The notes beneath the pieces are model-generated. The model saw only the letters and a program-made list of their open reading frames with translations, was not told where the DNA came from and searched no databases. Of a stretch of 64,000 nucleotides of DNA, positions 56,189-64,000 are shown piece by piece. Source of the stretch: Pseudoscardovia radai (GTDB lineage: Bacteria > Actinomycetota > Actinomycetes > Actinomycetales > Bifidobacteriaceae). The DNA is taken from the NCBI RefSeq assembly GCF_002259605.1, contig NZ_MWWR01000003.1, forward strand, positions 240,555 through 304,554, given 5' to 3'. The translations under genes and the position numbers were made by a program. Position 1 is the first letter of the stretch; each line of letters begins with the position of its first letter.

Positions 56189-58041
56189 CGCATCCGGATT
56201 CCACAGCGCGCCGTCACCGCAGCCCCGGCAGCCCCGGCAAGGCTCCTGTTGTACCTCTTGCAGAGCAGCAGGAGTGTGGTGCGGCCACAGTCCCTGAGCC
56301 CGGTCTGTATGACTGCCGCATGATGGGGCCCGCCATCGCCACCTGGCTTGCGGCCGGTCTGGCGCAGACGGCGGGTCTGGCGGCGGCGTGTGCGGCGGTG
56401 GCGGCGTGTGCCGTGGCATGGTCGGTTGCCGTCACCGTGCTCCGCACGAGCCTGACTGCGCGTTGTCGGCATCGTGGCATGCGTGGAGCGTGGCCCCATC
56501 CGCCGTGGCATACGGCTCTCGCCATCCTTGCGGCGGGTGCCGTGGCCATGCTGTCGGCGGGTCTTATGACGCTTTCCGCGACGCATGACGCCGTCGCGCG
56601 TATCGCCGCCGACGGGGGAGGATCGGCGGTGTTGGATGTCAGCATCACCGCCCCGTTGCAGGCCTCGACCCGTCGAGGATCCGTGTGCATGGCGCAGGCC
56701 ACCGTTGAGCGTATGGAAGCGGGCGGCGTCAGGGAGCCATCATCCGCCAGGGTGCGGCTTCTTCTTGGTTCCGATGCCTGCGCCCTGCGCCCAGGCGGGC
56801 GCTACCGGGTGTCGGGGGATCTGGTGCAGCCTGAGTACGGGCGCGAGGCGGCGTGGATGACTGTCAGGGGATGGCTGCCCATCCGCGCACCGACGGCGCT
56901 GCGGTCGGGCGTCACACGATTGCAGGATGCCTTCCTGTCCGTGACGCACGGACTGTCGGAGCAGGGGCGGGTTCTCGTTCCCGGTCTGACGCTCGGCGTC
57001 ATGGGGCAGAACAGCGCCATCGATGCGCTCGCGCCCGATGGGTCGGTCGACGCCGTGTACGCGGCGGGTCTGACGGACGGCTTCCGCAACGCGGGCATCA
57101 TGCATCTCATGGCGGTGTCCGGAGGGCATTTCGTTCTCCTGGCCACGATTGTGACATGGCTGATGCGCCGCGTCCGGGCTCCGCGTGGCCTTCTTGCCCT
57201 GGCCCTGGCGGGAGCCTATGCGGCGCTGTGCCTTGTCATGGTGCCGTCGGACTCCATCACGCGCGCGGCATCGGGCGGGCTTATCGCCGCCGCCTGCCTG
57301 TGCGCGGGACGGCGCGGCCAGGCCATGAGCGCCCTGTGCTGGACGGTTTGCATTGCCGTCATCGTCAGGCCCGGGCTTGCGCTGAGCTACGGCTTCGCTC
57401 TGTCGGTGCTGTCGGTGGCGGGCATCGTGATGCTGTGTTCACGATGTACCCGGTCGCTGGGGCGCGTCATGCCCCGGTGCGTGGCTGAGCCGCTCGCCGT
57501 CACCCTCGCGGCGCAGGCCTTCTCCCTTCCCGTGCAGGTGATGCTCGGATCCGGCGTTCCGCTGCTTGCTCCCGTCGCGAACGTGATGGTGGCGCCTCTT
57601 GTGGGGTTCGGCACCATCTGCGGGCTCGCCGCACTGGCCGTGAGCATCGTGATGCCGCCGCTGGGTTTCGCCTTCGCATGGATGGCGTCCTGCGCCACGG
57701 CCCTGATGGCGTCCTGCGCCCTGTGGCTTGGAGGAGCCGGCTCGGTGGTGCGATGGCCATCCGGGTGGGGCGGCGCCTTCGCCATGGCGGGGACTGAGCT
57801 TGCCGTGGCTCTGGGTATTGCGATGGCGCGTCGCGCGATGCGCCTGTGGCGTCGCCGCAGGGATGCGCGCGATGGGTCGGTCGACGCCATGCCGGGCACT
57901 GCCGCCATGATCGGAGCGGCCGACGCCATGCCGGGCACGGTCGACGCCATGCCGGGCGCGGGCGTGTCCCGTGCCGGCATGGCGCGGGAGAATCTCGGGC
58001 AATGGTGGCGCGAGACGCGCGACCTGCTCTTCCCGACCTAG
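56185..58041 (+). CDS. comEC: ComEC/Rec2-type DNA-uptake channel protein, without metallo-beta-lactamase domain
   Basis: ComEC forms the inner-membrane channel for single-stranded DNA in transformation. The 618-residue protein has about ten hydrophobic helices, the N-terminal OB-like outer domain (residues about 130-230), and the competence core with H-L-M-A-V-S-G-G-H-F, the family's most conserved motif. The C-terminal metallo-beta-lactamase nuclease-like domain found in many ComEC proteins is absent; the protein ends after the helices with a repetitive M-P-G-T-V-D-A tail. The ATG at 56185 has CCGGAGGTG and overlaps the comEA stop. The pair argues for a latent uptake machine, but pilus genes are not in the window. 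Confidence 0.88.
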   Translation: MTHPDSTARRHRSPGSPGKAPVVPLAEQQECGAATVPEPGLYDCRMMGPAIATWLAAGLAQTAGLAAACAAVAACAVAWSVAVTVLRTSLTARCRHRGMRGAWPHPPWHTALAILAAGAVAMLSAGLMTLSATHDAVARIAADGGGSAVLDVSITAPLQASTRRGSVCMAQATVERMEAGGVREPSSARVRLLLGSDACALRPGGRYRVSGDLVQPEYGREAAWMTVRGWLPIRAPTALRSGVTRLQDAFLSVTHGLSEQGRVLVPGLTLGVMGQNSAIDALAPDGSVDAVYAAGLTDGFRNAGIMHLMAVSGGHFVLLATIVTWLMRRVRAPRGLLALALAGAYAALCLVMVPSDSITRAASGGLIAAACLCAGRRGQAMSALCWTVCIAVIVRPGLALSYGFALSVLSVAGIVMLCSRCTRSLGRVMPRCVAEPLAVTLAAQAFSLPVQVMLGSGVPLLAPVANVMVAPLVGFGTICGLAALAVSIVMPPLGFAFAWMASCATALMASCALWLGGAGSVVRWPSGWGGAFAMAGTELAVALGIAMARRAMRLWRRRRDARDGSVDAMPGTAAMIGAADAMPGTVDAMPGAGVSRAGMARENLGQWWRETRDLLFPT

Positions 58042-58085
58042 CGTGGCAAGCGCGGATCTGCGGGCGGGCGTGTAGATTAGCAGGT

Positions 58086-59057
58086 ATGAGAATCACGCCT
58101 GTCAACATCGTCTACGGAGGCGACGAGTTCCTCGCCTCCCAGACCGTCAGGGACATGCGCCAGTCCGCGCGTTCCGCCATGCCCGACGCCGAGATCGCGC
58201 AACTCGACGCCAAGGATGCGTCCGCCGCCGACTTTCTCCAGGCCATCAGCCCCACCCTTCTCGCGCCGCGCACCATCGTGCTCGTGTCGAATCTGCAGGA
58301 CGCCGACCCGGCGCTGGCCGACCGCATCGTCGACTACACGAAGCGTGCGTTCGCCGACCCCGAGGCGGCCGAATGCATCCTCATCTGCCGCCACGAGGGA
58401 GGGCAGAAGGGCAAGGGCCTCGTCGACCGCATGCGCAAGGCCGGCGCCTACCGCTGCGAGGTGCCCGACCTCAAGAAACCGCAGGCGCGCGTCAACTTCG
58501 TGGTGCAGCGCTTCGAATCGCTCGGCCGCCGCATCGACATCCGCGCCGCGCAGCAGTTGGCAGCCGTCATGGGGCGGTATCCCGGCGAACTGTACGCGAT
58601 GTGCGAGCAGCTGTGCTCCGATTTCGACGATGACCCCATGAGCCTCGAACGCGTCAACGAATACATGACGGGAGACCCCCAGACCACGGGCTTCGAGGTG
58701 GCCGACCTCGCCCTCGCGGGCAATGTCCCGCTGGCCATCGTGAAAATGCGCTCCGCCGTGGAGCAGGGCACGGATCCGCTGGCCATCGTCGGCGCGCTCG
58801 CAATGAAGATGCGCGCGCTCGCCAAAGCCGCCGCCGTCAACTCCGGCAGCATCACCGAGGCCGAGACCGGCATGCCCGACTGGCAGCTGCGCCGCGCCCG
58901 CGGGCAGCTGCGCGGATGGACGGGACCGGGCATGAGCACCTGCTTCGAGGCGCTCGCGGTGGTCGACCAGGCGTGCAAATCCAACGGCGGCGATCCGGTC
59001 TACTCACTGGAGCGTGCCATCGAATACATCGGAACGAAGGGAAGGGCCCTGGCATGA
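58086..59057 (+). CDS. holA: DNA polymerase III delta subunit
   Basis: The delta subunit opens the sliding clamp as part of the clamp loader. The 323-residue protein begins 'TPVNIVYGGDEFLASQTVRD', with the typical N-terminal Y-G-x-D/E-x-F/Y-L loader motif. It continues with 'NFVVQRFESLGRRIDIRAAQ' and the C-terminal collar domain ('LEVADLALAGN'-like and 'ALAMKMRALAKAAAV'). Its position after comEC is widespread in Gram-positives and supports the call. The start at 58086 follows AGCAGGT. Its stop overlaps tsaE. Confidence 0.93.
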   Translation: MRITPVNIVYGGDEFLASQTVRDMRQSARSAMPDAEIAQLDAKDASAADFLQAISPTLLAPRTIVLVSNLQDADPALADRIVDYTKRAFADPEAAECILICRHEGGQKGKGLVDRMRKAGAYRCEVPDLKKPQARVNFVVQRFESLGRRIDIRAAQQLAAVMGRYPGELYAMCEQLCSDFDDDPMSLERVNEYMTGDPQTTGFEVADLALAGNVPLAIVKMRSAVEQGTDPLAIVGALAMKMRALAKAAAVNSGSITEAETGMPDWQLRRARGQLRGWTGPGMSTCFEALAVVDQACKSNGGDPVYSLERAIEYIGTKGRALA

Positions 59058-59740
59058 GCGAGGCAATCGAATCGGAAACAGCCGGCGGGGCGTCGTCCCT
59101 GACCGGGCATGACGCCACGATGCAGCCGTCCGCCGCACGAACCGGCAGGACGCCGTCGGGCGCCATCGTCACCACGGTTCCGACGACCGACGACATGCAT
59201 GCCCTGGGCGCGGCCATCGCTTCTCAGGTGCGCGGCGGCGACGTCGTCGTCCTGTCCGGGCCCCTCGGGGCCGGCAAGACGACCTTCGCTCAGGGCGTCG
59301 GAGCAGGACTCGGCATCGACGGGCCCATCGTGTCTCCGACCTTCACCATCGCGCGCGAACTGCATGGCCGTTTTCCCGGCAGCGGAGCCCCTGCCACGCT
59401 TGTGCACGTCGACGCCTACCGCCTTCCCGGCTCCGACGACCAGCCGCAGGTCGCCACCGAACGGTTGCTTGACGAACTCGAGTCGCTGGGCCTTGACGAG
59501 GAGCTCGAGGACCCTGGCCCCGGCACCGTGGTGCTTATCGAATGGGGGTCCGCCATGGCCGGCGAGCTGGCAGACACCCGTCTCGAGGTCACCATCGACC
59601 GCTCGGTCACCGACCGCCCGATGGGGTCGGGGAGCCTGACAAGCGACGGCACGCGCACCGTCACGATATCGGGGCGCGGATGGGGCTCCCGCCTCGACGC
59701 CCTCGCGGATGCCGTCGCGCACCGCGATTCCGGTGAGTGA
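59054..59740 (+). CDS. tsaE: tRNA t6A synthesis ATPase TsaE
   Basis: TsaE is the ATPase that resets the TsaB-TsaD complex making the t6A37 modification of ANN-reading tRNAs. The 228-residue protein has the Walker A loop G-P-L-G-A-G-K-T-T (residues 69-77), the T-F-T-I threonine/switch 'IVSPTFTIARE', and 'LVHVDAYRL' with the Walker-B-like Asp. 'VVLIEWGSAM' with the conserved W-G/E lies later. The 40-residue N-terminal extension is disordered. The ATGA overlap with holA and close tsaB, rimI and tsaD downstream make an operon. Confidence 0.93.
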   Translation: MSEAIESETAGGASSLTGHDATMQPSAARTGRTPSGAIVTTVPTTDDMHALGAAIASQVRGGDVVVLSGPLGAGKTTFAQGVGAGLGIDGPIVSPTFTIARELHGRFPGSGAPATLVHVDAYRLPGSDDQPQVATERLLDELESLGLDEELEDPGPGTVVLIEWGSAMAGELADTRLEVTIDRSVTDRPMGSGSLTSDGTRTVTISGRGWGSRLDALADAVAHRDSGE

Positions 59741-59849
59741 CCCACTGTGTGATTCCACTGCGTGATCCCCATGCATGCAGGCATGGCATGGCATAAGGTG
59801 GATACGTGCACACGTCATCGGCGAAAACCGAGGAAAGGAAGTCACAGCA

Positions 59850-60713
59850 ATGAACGCTTCATCCGCTGAAGGCAGCGGGACGGACAGGCGGAACGCGACC
59901 GACGGGGACGGCATCCCGACCCTTGTCATCGACACATCGTTCGGCGCCACCGTCGGCATCGTCGGACGGGAACCGCATCATGAGCCCGATTCGCGCGCCC
60001 ATGTGGAGAAGCTCCAGCCCGCCATCGCCGACGTCGTGGCGCAGGCCGGCCTCGAGCCGGGTGATATCCGCCGCATCGTCGTGGGCACCGGCCCCGCGCC
60101 GTTCACCGGACTGCGCGCCGGCATCGTCGCCGCCCGCGCCGCCGCCTTCGCCACCGGAGCCGAACTGCTCGGACAGAACATCCTCGAACCGCAGGCCGTC
60201 TGGCGCGCCGGCCTGCAATACCCGGACGGCCGCCGCCACCTCGTGCTCGCCGTCAATGACGCACGCCGCCGCCAGCTGTACTACGCGCTGTACGAATGCG
60301 TGCCCGGGGACCCGGTGCCCCGCACGATCCTCGACATGGACATCGCCGGCGCCGGCGTCATCGCGCACCGCATCAATGAATGGATCCGCGGGCGCGACAC
60401 GCCCGAGGGCGGCGGCATCGTCGTCGATGTCTGTGGCACCGGCGCGCGCCGCTACGCCAGCTCGTTCCAGGGAATCGTGGCGCTCGGCGAGCTCGTCGAC
60501 GATTCCGCGCTGTACGCCGCGGGGGCGGACGGACCGCGCATCATGGCGAACCTCGCCACGGCGCACCGCGACCGCGGCGACTCCTGCTCCACGGAGCCGT
60601 TGTATCTGCGACGCCCCGACGTGTCGCAGCCCGCGCCGCTCAAGGCCGTCATGACGCAGGAGGACCTTCGCAAGGAAGCCGCCCGCCATCTGGCGCAGGA
60701 GACCGGCCGGTGA
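59850..60713 (+). CDS. tsaB: tRNA t6A synthesis protein TsaB
   Basis: TsaB is the inactive TsaD homologue that scaffolds t6A synthesis. The 287-residue protein shows 'LVIDTSFGATVGIV', the 'HVEKLQPAIADVV' helix replacing the metal-binding histidines, and 'IVVGTGPAPFTGLRAGIVAA', the classic TsaB/YeaZ signature. The ATG at 59850 follows GAAAGGAAGTCACAGC. A 100-bp gap separates it from tsaE. rimI starts within its stop codon (GTGA). Confidence 0.94.
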   Translation: MNASSAEGSGTDRRNATDGDGIPTLVIDTSFGATVGIVGREPHHEPDSRAHVEKLQPAIADVVAQAGLEPGDIRRIVVGTGPAPFTGLRAGIVAARAAAFATGAELLGQNILEPQAVWRAGLQYPDGRRHLVLAVNDARRRQLYYALYECVPGDPVPRTILDMDIAGAGVIAHRINEWIRGRDTPEGGGIVVDVCGTGARRYASSFQGIVALGELVDDSALYAAGADGPRIMANLATAHRDRGDSCSTEPLYLRRPDVSQPAPLKAVMTQEDLRKEAARHLAQETGR

Positions 60714-61345
60714 TCCGCGCCATGACCGAAGCCGACCTTGATCAGGTCGCGCGCTTCGAGGCCGATCTGTTCGGCGCCGGCGGATGGAGCCGAGCCGTGC
60801 TCGAGGAGGAATTCCACGCCCCGGCACGCCATTACCTCGTCGACGTCATTCCGGCGAACGATGACGCGAACGATGACGCGAACGATGACGCGAACGAAGG
60901 TGCGGATGACGGCGCGAACGATACGGTGCGCGGCTACGCCGGATACTGGTACGACGGCGACGACGCCGAGCTCATGACCGTCGGCGTCGGGACGGCATGG
61001 CAGAACCAGGGCATCGCCGGACGCCTGCTCGACCGGCTTCTGGCGGATGCCACGGCCGACGGAGCGCGCCGCATGCTGCTCGAAGTGCGCACCGACAACG
61101 AACCGGCGCTCGCGGTGTACCGCAGGCGTGGATTCGAACGCATCGGACTGAGGCGGCGCTATTATCAGCCCGAGAACAAGGACGCCTACGTGATGGCCGT
61201 GCAGCTGGGCGAGCGCATCGTCGGCTTCGCCCCGGCCGCGCAGGGCCAACCCGCGCAAGACACGGCCGCGCAGGACCGGACTGCGCAGAACCAACCTGCG
61301 CAGACACCCGCGCAGACACAGACGATGCAGGAACGGAAGGATTGA
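60710..61345 (+). CDS. rimI: RimI-type ribosomal-protein/N-alpha acetyltransferase with repeat insertion
   Basis: RimI acetylates protein N-termini, classically ribosomal protein bS18. The 211-residue GNAT protein has 'AELMTVGVGTAWQNQGIAGR', the acetyl-CoA loop with Q-x-x-G-I-A/G, and 'LEVRTDNEPALAVYRRRGFE', both diagnostic for RimI. Residues about 47-66 are a low-complexity insertion (D-D-A-N repeats, then E-G-A-D-D-G-A-N-D) at a turn before 'VRGYAGYWY', absent from ordinary RimI. The C-terminal 35 residues are Ala/Gln/Thr repeats. GTG 60710 overlaps the tsaB stop; ATG 60722 is an alternative. Confidence 0.9.
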   Translation: MIRAMTEADLDQVARFEADLFGAGGWSRAVLEEEFHAPARHYLVDVIPANDDANDDANDDANEGADDGANDTVRGYAGYWYDGDDAELMTVGVGTAWQNQGIAGRLLDRLLADATADGARRMLLEVRTDNEPALAVYRRRGFERIGLRRRYYQPENKDAYVMAVQLGERIVGFAPAAQGQPAQDTAAQDRTAQNQPAQTPAQTQTMQERKD

Positions 61346-61346
61346 G

Positions 61347-62450
61347 ATGAGCGACGTGACATCAGACGACATCATGAAGGGCATCCCCGCCGCGGCGGGT
61401 GGCTCCGACGGCCCCGTCATCCTCGGCATCGAGTCGACTTGCGACGAAACCGCCGCCGCAGTGGTGCGCGGCACCACGCTTGTCAGCAACATCGTGGCGT
61501 CGAGCATGGAGGAGCACGCGCGCTACGGCGGCGTCATCCCTGAAATCGCCAGCCGTGCACACGCCGAGGCCTTCGTTCCCGTCGTCTCCCGCGCGCTGGC
61601 CGACGCGAACATGGACCTGTCGGATATCGACGCCATCGCCGTCTCCGCCGGCCCCGGCCTCGCTGGCTGCCTTGCGGTCGGCGTTTCGGGCGCGAAATCC
61701 CTGGCATGGGCCGCCAACAAGCCGATCTACGGCATCAACCACGTCATCGGGCATGTCAGCGTCACGCAGCTGCAGTTCGGCGCGTTGCCCGAGAACACGA
61801 TGGCGCTTATCGTGTCGGGAGGCCACACGTCGCTGCTGCATATCGACGACATCGCGCGCAGCATCGAGGTGGTCGGCACCACGCTGGACGACGCGGCGGG
61901 GGAGTGCTTCGACAAGGTGGCGCGACTCCTCGGCTTCCCGTACCCCGGCGGGCCGCATATCGACCGGCACGCGCGCCTGGGCGACCCCACCGCATTGAAG
62001 GTGCCCATGGGTCTGACGCAAGGCCGTGCCGGCGCCGAGCATCCTTACGATTTCAGCTTCTCCGGCGTCAAAACCGCCGTGGCGCGCTGGGTCGAGGGCC
62101 GCCGCGCCGACGGCAAGGACATTCCGGTCGACGATGTCTGCGCGTCGTTGGCGCAGTCGGTGGCGTCGGTGCTCAGCAGGAAGGCGATCGATGCATGCCG
62201 CAGCCGCGGCTCCGACACGCTGATCGTGGGCGGCGGATTCTCCGCCAACTCGCAGTTGCGCGAGCATCTCGCCGAGGCGGGGCGCGAAGCCGGTGTGGAC
62301 GTGCGCATTCCCGAGATCAAGCTGTGCACCGACAATGGCGCCATGGTGGCCATGCTCGGATCGAATCTCGTGACGGCGGGCGTGGCTCCGTCGTCGCCCG
62401 ATTTCCCGATCGATTCAGCCATGCCGCTCGACTCCATCAGCATGGCCTGA
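61347..62450 (+). CDS. tsaD: tRNA N6-threonylcarbamoyltransferase TsaD
   Basis: TsaD transfers the threonylcarbamoyl group to A37 of tRNA. The 367-residue ASKHA-fold protein has 'ILGIESTCDETAAAVV', the metal-binding His132 and His136 in N-H-V-I-G-H, 'LIVSGGHTSLLHI', 'TLDDAAGECFDKVAR' and 'YDFSFSGVKTAV'. All expected family signatures are present. It follows rimI with a 1-bp gap, completing tsaE-tsaB-rimI-tsaD; the TsaC/Sua5 partner is elsewhere. Confidence 0.96.
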   Translation: MSDVTSDDIMKGIPAAAGGSDGPVILGIESTCDETAAAVVRGTTLVSNIVASSMEEHARYGGVIPEIASRAHAEAFVPVVSRALADANMDLSDIDAIAVSAGPGLAGCLAVGVSGAKSLAWAANKPIYGINHVIGHVSVTQLQFGALPENTMALIVSGGHTSLLHIDDIARSIEVVGTTLDDAAGECFDKVARLLGFPYPGGPHIDRHARLGDPTALKVPMGLTQGRAGAEHPYDFSFSGVKTAVARWVEGRRADGKDIPVDDVCASLAQSVASVLSRKAIDACRSRGSDTLIVGGGFSANSQLREHLAEAGREAGVDVRIPEIKLCTDNGAMVAMLGSNLVTAGVAPSSPDFPIDSAMPLDSISMA

Positions 62451-62632
62451 CACGAGGCGCGGTGCCGGCGTGGTGCTGGCGCCGTGTTGGCGTAGCGGTG
62501 ACGCAGTGCTGATGCGGTGCCGGCACAGCGGCGACGCGGTGGCGCTGTCGCCGCGGTTTCGATACGATGCACTTCGATACGATGCACAAGGACGCGCGAA
62601 TGCGCGTCATGCCGAGGACAGGGAGGAATCCG

Positions 62633-63283
62633 ATGGCGGAAGGCAACGAGACGACGAGCGAACCGATTCCCGAGGGTGCTGGCATGCCAAGCGCCGCCGC
62701 TGCCCCGTCTCCCGACCCCGAGGCGTGGCGCGCCGTTTTCGAGAACGACTATTCGGAACAATCGTCTGCCCCGAACCCCGATTCCCGGAACGCCGCCTAC
62801 GCTGCGCCGGGCTATGGCGCTCCGGGTTACGCGCCGGCGGAAGGCGCTGCGCCCTCGAACTCCGCGCCATTGAACTCCGCGCCCGCCTATGGTGCGGCGC
62901 CTGCGTATTCTGCGCCCGCCTACGCTGCGCCGGGCTATTCTGCGCCGGGCTATTCTGCGCCGATGGCGAACGGCAACGGTGCCGGGAACACATCCCCGAA
63001 TCCCGTGCAGGTCCCGGGCATTGCGCCGGAGCAGTTGCTGCGCCTTGACTACTTCGATGAGAACGACCTGCCCGTCCGGTTCCGGCCGCTGACGGTGTCG
63101 GAATACGTGGGGTTCCTGCTCCTGTTCTCCCTTCCCATCGTGGGTCTTGTCGCCACGACCTTCTATTCGACGAGCTCCGCGGAGAACGCCAACCTGCGAA
63201 ATTTCTCCCGGGTCATGCTCATCCTCCACATCGCCGTCGATGCGCTCGCCGCCATCATCGTGTTGCTCGCCCGGTTCATATAA
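62633..63283 (+). CDS. Small two-helix membrane protein with Ala/Pro/Tyr-rich N-terminus
   Basis: Function unknown. The 216 residues contain a disordered, acidic then Ala/Pro/Tyr-rich N-part with A-P-G-Y-S repeats (about residues 60-105). A short conserved-looking linker (Q-L-L-R-L-D-Y-F-D-E-N-D) and two helices follow (about 148-167 and 186-210), leaving both ends inside. The ATG at 62633 has GGGAGGAATCC; several upstream in-frame ATGs lack a ribosome site. The layout recalls the DUF4190-like protein at the left edge, without shared motifs. Confidence 0.7.
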   Translation: MAEGNETTSEPIPEGAGMPSAAAAPSPDPEAWRAVFENDYSEQSSAPNPDSRNAAYAAPGYGAPGYAPAEGAAPSNSAPLNSAPAYGAAPAYSAPAYAAPGYSAPGYSAPMANGNGAGNTSPNPVQVPGIAPEQLLRLDYFDENDLPVRFRPLTVSEYVGFLLLFSLPIVGLVATTFYSTSSAENANLRNFSRVMLILHIAVDALAAIIVLLARFI

Positions 63284-63397
63284 TCCGCCGCCCGCACAGC
63301 TATTCGCATGGAGGCGGATTGCCCGGGCGAATGATTGCCTTGGGCCACGGAGGGGAATGGAGTGAATTCTACGAGAATCGGAATGGCGTGGGAATTG

Positions 63398-63428
63398 AAA
63401 AGCCCGAAGCCATTCGGCCTCGGGCTTT
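63398..63428 (-). terminator. Rho-independent terminator of tRNA-Arg
   Basis: AAAGCCCGA-AG-CC...GG-CC-TCGGGCTTT forms a long stem; on the reverse strand TTTTCAATTCC follows, 4 bp after the tRNA's 3' end. Confidence 0.85.
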
Positions 63429-63431
63429 ATG

Positions 63432-63505
63432 TGCGCCAGACAGGATTCGAACCTGCAACCTGCTGATCCGTAGTCAGCTGCTCTAATCCATTGGGCTACT
63501 GGCGC
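63432..63505 (-). tRNA. tRNA-Arg (anticodon ACG)
   Basis: On the reverse strand GCGCCAG pairs with CTGGCGC, the anticodon arm GCTGA-CTACGGA-TCAGC gives ACG, and the T-arm has GGTTCGAATCC. CCA is not encoded. Immediately upstream lies GTCATAA-N7-TTATGAC (63509-63529), an inverted repeat in the promoter region. Confidence 0.96.
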
Positions 63506-63529
63506 GGTGTCATAAGTTTTCTTTATGAC

Positions 63530-63715
63530 AACTCGAAAATAATATGCCGTTTACCTGCAATTCACCAAATTCGGTGTGTCGCGTGCAATCGCAAGGGATT
63601 TCGCTCGAAGCGGATTCCGGTTTCGCTTCCGGATCCGGGCGTGGATCCCGGAGTGGGTGTGGGCTCCGGAGTGGGTGCGGGGTCTCGGTGCGCTGTCAAT
63701 CGTCGAGATATGGCT
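63530..63715. other. Intergenic stretch with no recognised gene
   Basis: An AT-rich 40 bp near tRNA-Arg is followed by GC-rich sequence with imperfect GGATCC/GGCTCC repeats. Nothing coding is supported. Confidence 0.4.
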
Positions 63716-64000
63716 CGTGTCGGTAACGGTGAGTCTTGCTGGTTGCTGGCGTGCCAGTGAGGGGCACTGTTGGGGTGGGGTGGTGCCTGTTTGCAACGAT
63801 GGTGTCGGTAACAGTGGGTCTCGCTGGTTGCTGGCGTGCCAGTGAGGGGCACTGTTGGGGTGGGGTGGTGCCTGTTTGCAACGATGGTGTCGGTAACGGT
63901 GAGTCTTGCTGGTTGCTGGCGTGCCAGTGAGGGGCACTGTTGGGGTGGGGTGGTGCCTGTTTGCAACGATGGTGCCGGTAACAGTGAGTCTCGCCGGTCG
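63716..64000 (+). repeat. Tandem array of 85-bp repeats running off the window
   Basis: TCGGTAAC (CCGGTAAC in the last) occurs at 63720, 63805, 63890 and 63975, exactly 85 bp apart. Units are about 95% identical and each contains GTGCC-AGTGAG-GGGCAC, a small hairpin. Open frames on both strands are by-products of the repeats. Confidence 0.9.

Noticed and set aside
63551..63966. Reverse-strand proteins made of P-P-H-P-N and W-H-A-S-N repeats
   Set aside because: They come from reading through the 85-bp repeat; no start context, and several frames are open equally.

Overview
The window is a 64 kb, high-GC (roughly mid-60s %) stretch of an actinobacterial chromosome. The arginine cluster in the order argC-J-B-D-F-R-G-H, the gene neighbourhoods (tlyA-nadK-recN, comEA-comEC-holA, tsaE-tsaB-rimI-tsaD) and the protein sequences point to a Bifidobacterium; the species cannot be fixed from sequence reading alone. 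Gene density is high. Many junctions are 4-bp ATGA or GTGA overlaps (argC/argJ, argF/argR, 25967/27094, proA/36354, rsfS/42180, comEA/comEC, holA/tsaE, tsaB/rimI).

Layout. 0-0.4 kb: end of a small DUF4190-type membrane protein. 0.67-9.8 kb: complete arginine biosynthesis operon behind an AT-rich ArgR-type operator, closed by a strong terminator. 10.1-22.1 kb: an array of seven co-oriented single-pass membrane proteins or lipoproteins of one unrecognised family, each with an exported N-terminal domain, one transmembrane helix and a long low-complexity cytoplasmic tail, plus a relic of an eighth gene and a 73-bp tandem repeat array. 22.3-32.5 kb: tyrS, an RD-repeat protein, a HAD phosphatase, tlyA, nadK, recN, an anion permease and a second HAD phosphatase. 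33.3-43 kb: thrC (reverse), proA, nadD, prs, tRNA-Gln, a Fic protein, glmU, rsfS and a histidine phosphatase. 43.2-48.6 kb: an island of four low-complexity membrane proteins, including two paralogues with a surface HExxH domain, followed by a second 73-bp repeat array in the opposite orientation and tRNA-Ala. 49.6-58 kb: a CorA-type transporter, an orphan solute-binding lipoprotein, leuS, comEA and comEC. 58.1-62.5 kb: holA and the t6A genes tsaE, tsaB, tsaD with rimI. 62.6-64 kb: a small two-helix membrane protein, tRNA-Arg and an 85-bp tandem repeat running off the window.

The core genes are ordinary housekeeping. The unusual content is in the two surface-protein islands. The first is a paralogous receptor-like family: six of seven members have a Cys...D-I-x-x-C signature in the exported domain, and all have a G-F element before the membrane helix and a disordered tail after it. 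The second carries membrane-tethered putative zinc peptidases. Both islands are bordered by the same 73-bp hairpin repeat, which suggests that recombination has shaped these loci. Functions proposed for these islands are inference; the shared architecture, motifs and repeat periods are read directly from the sequence.
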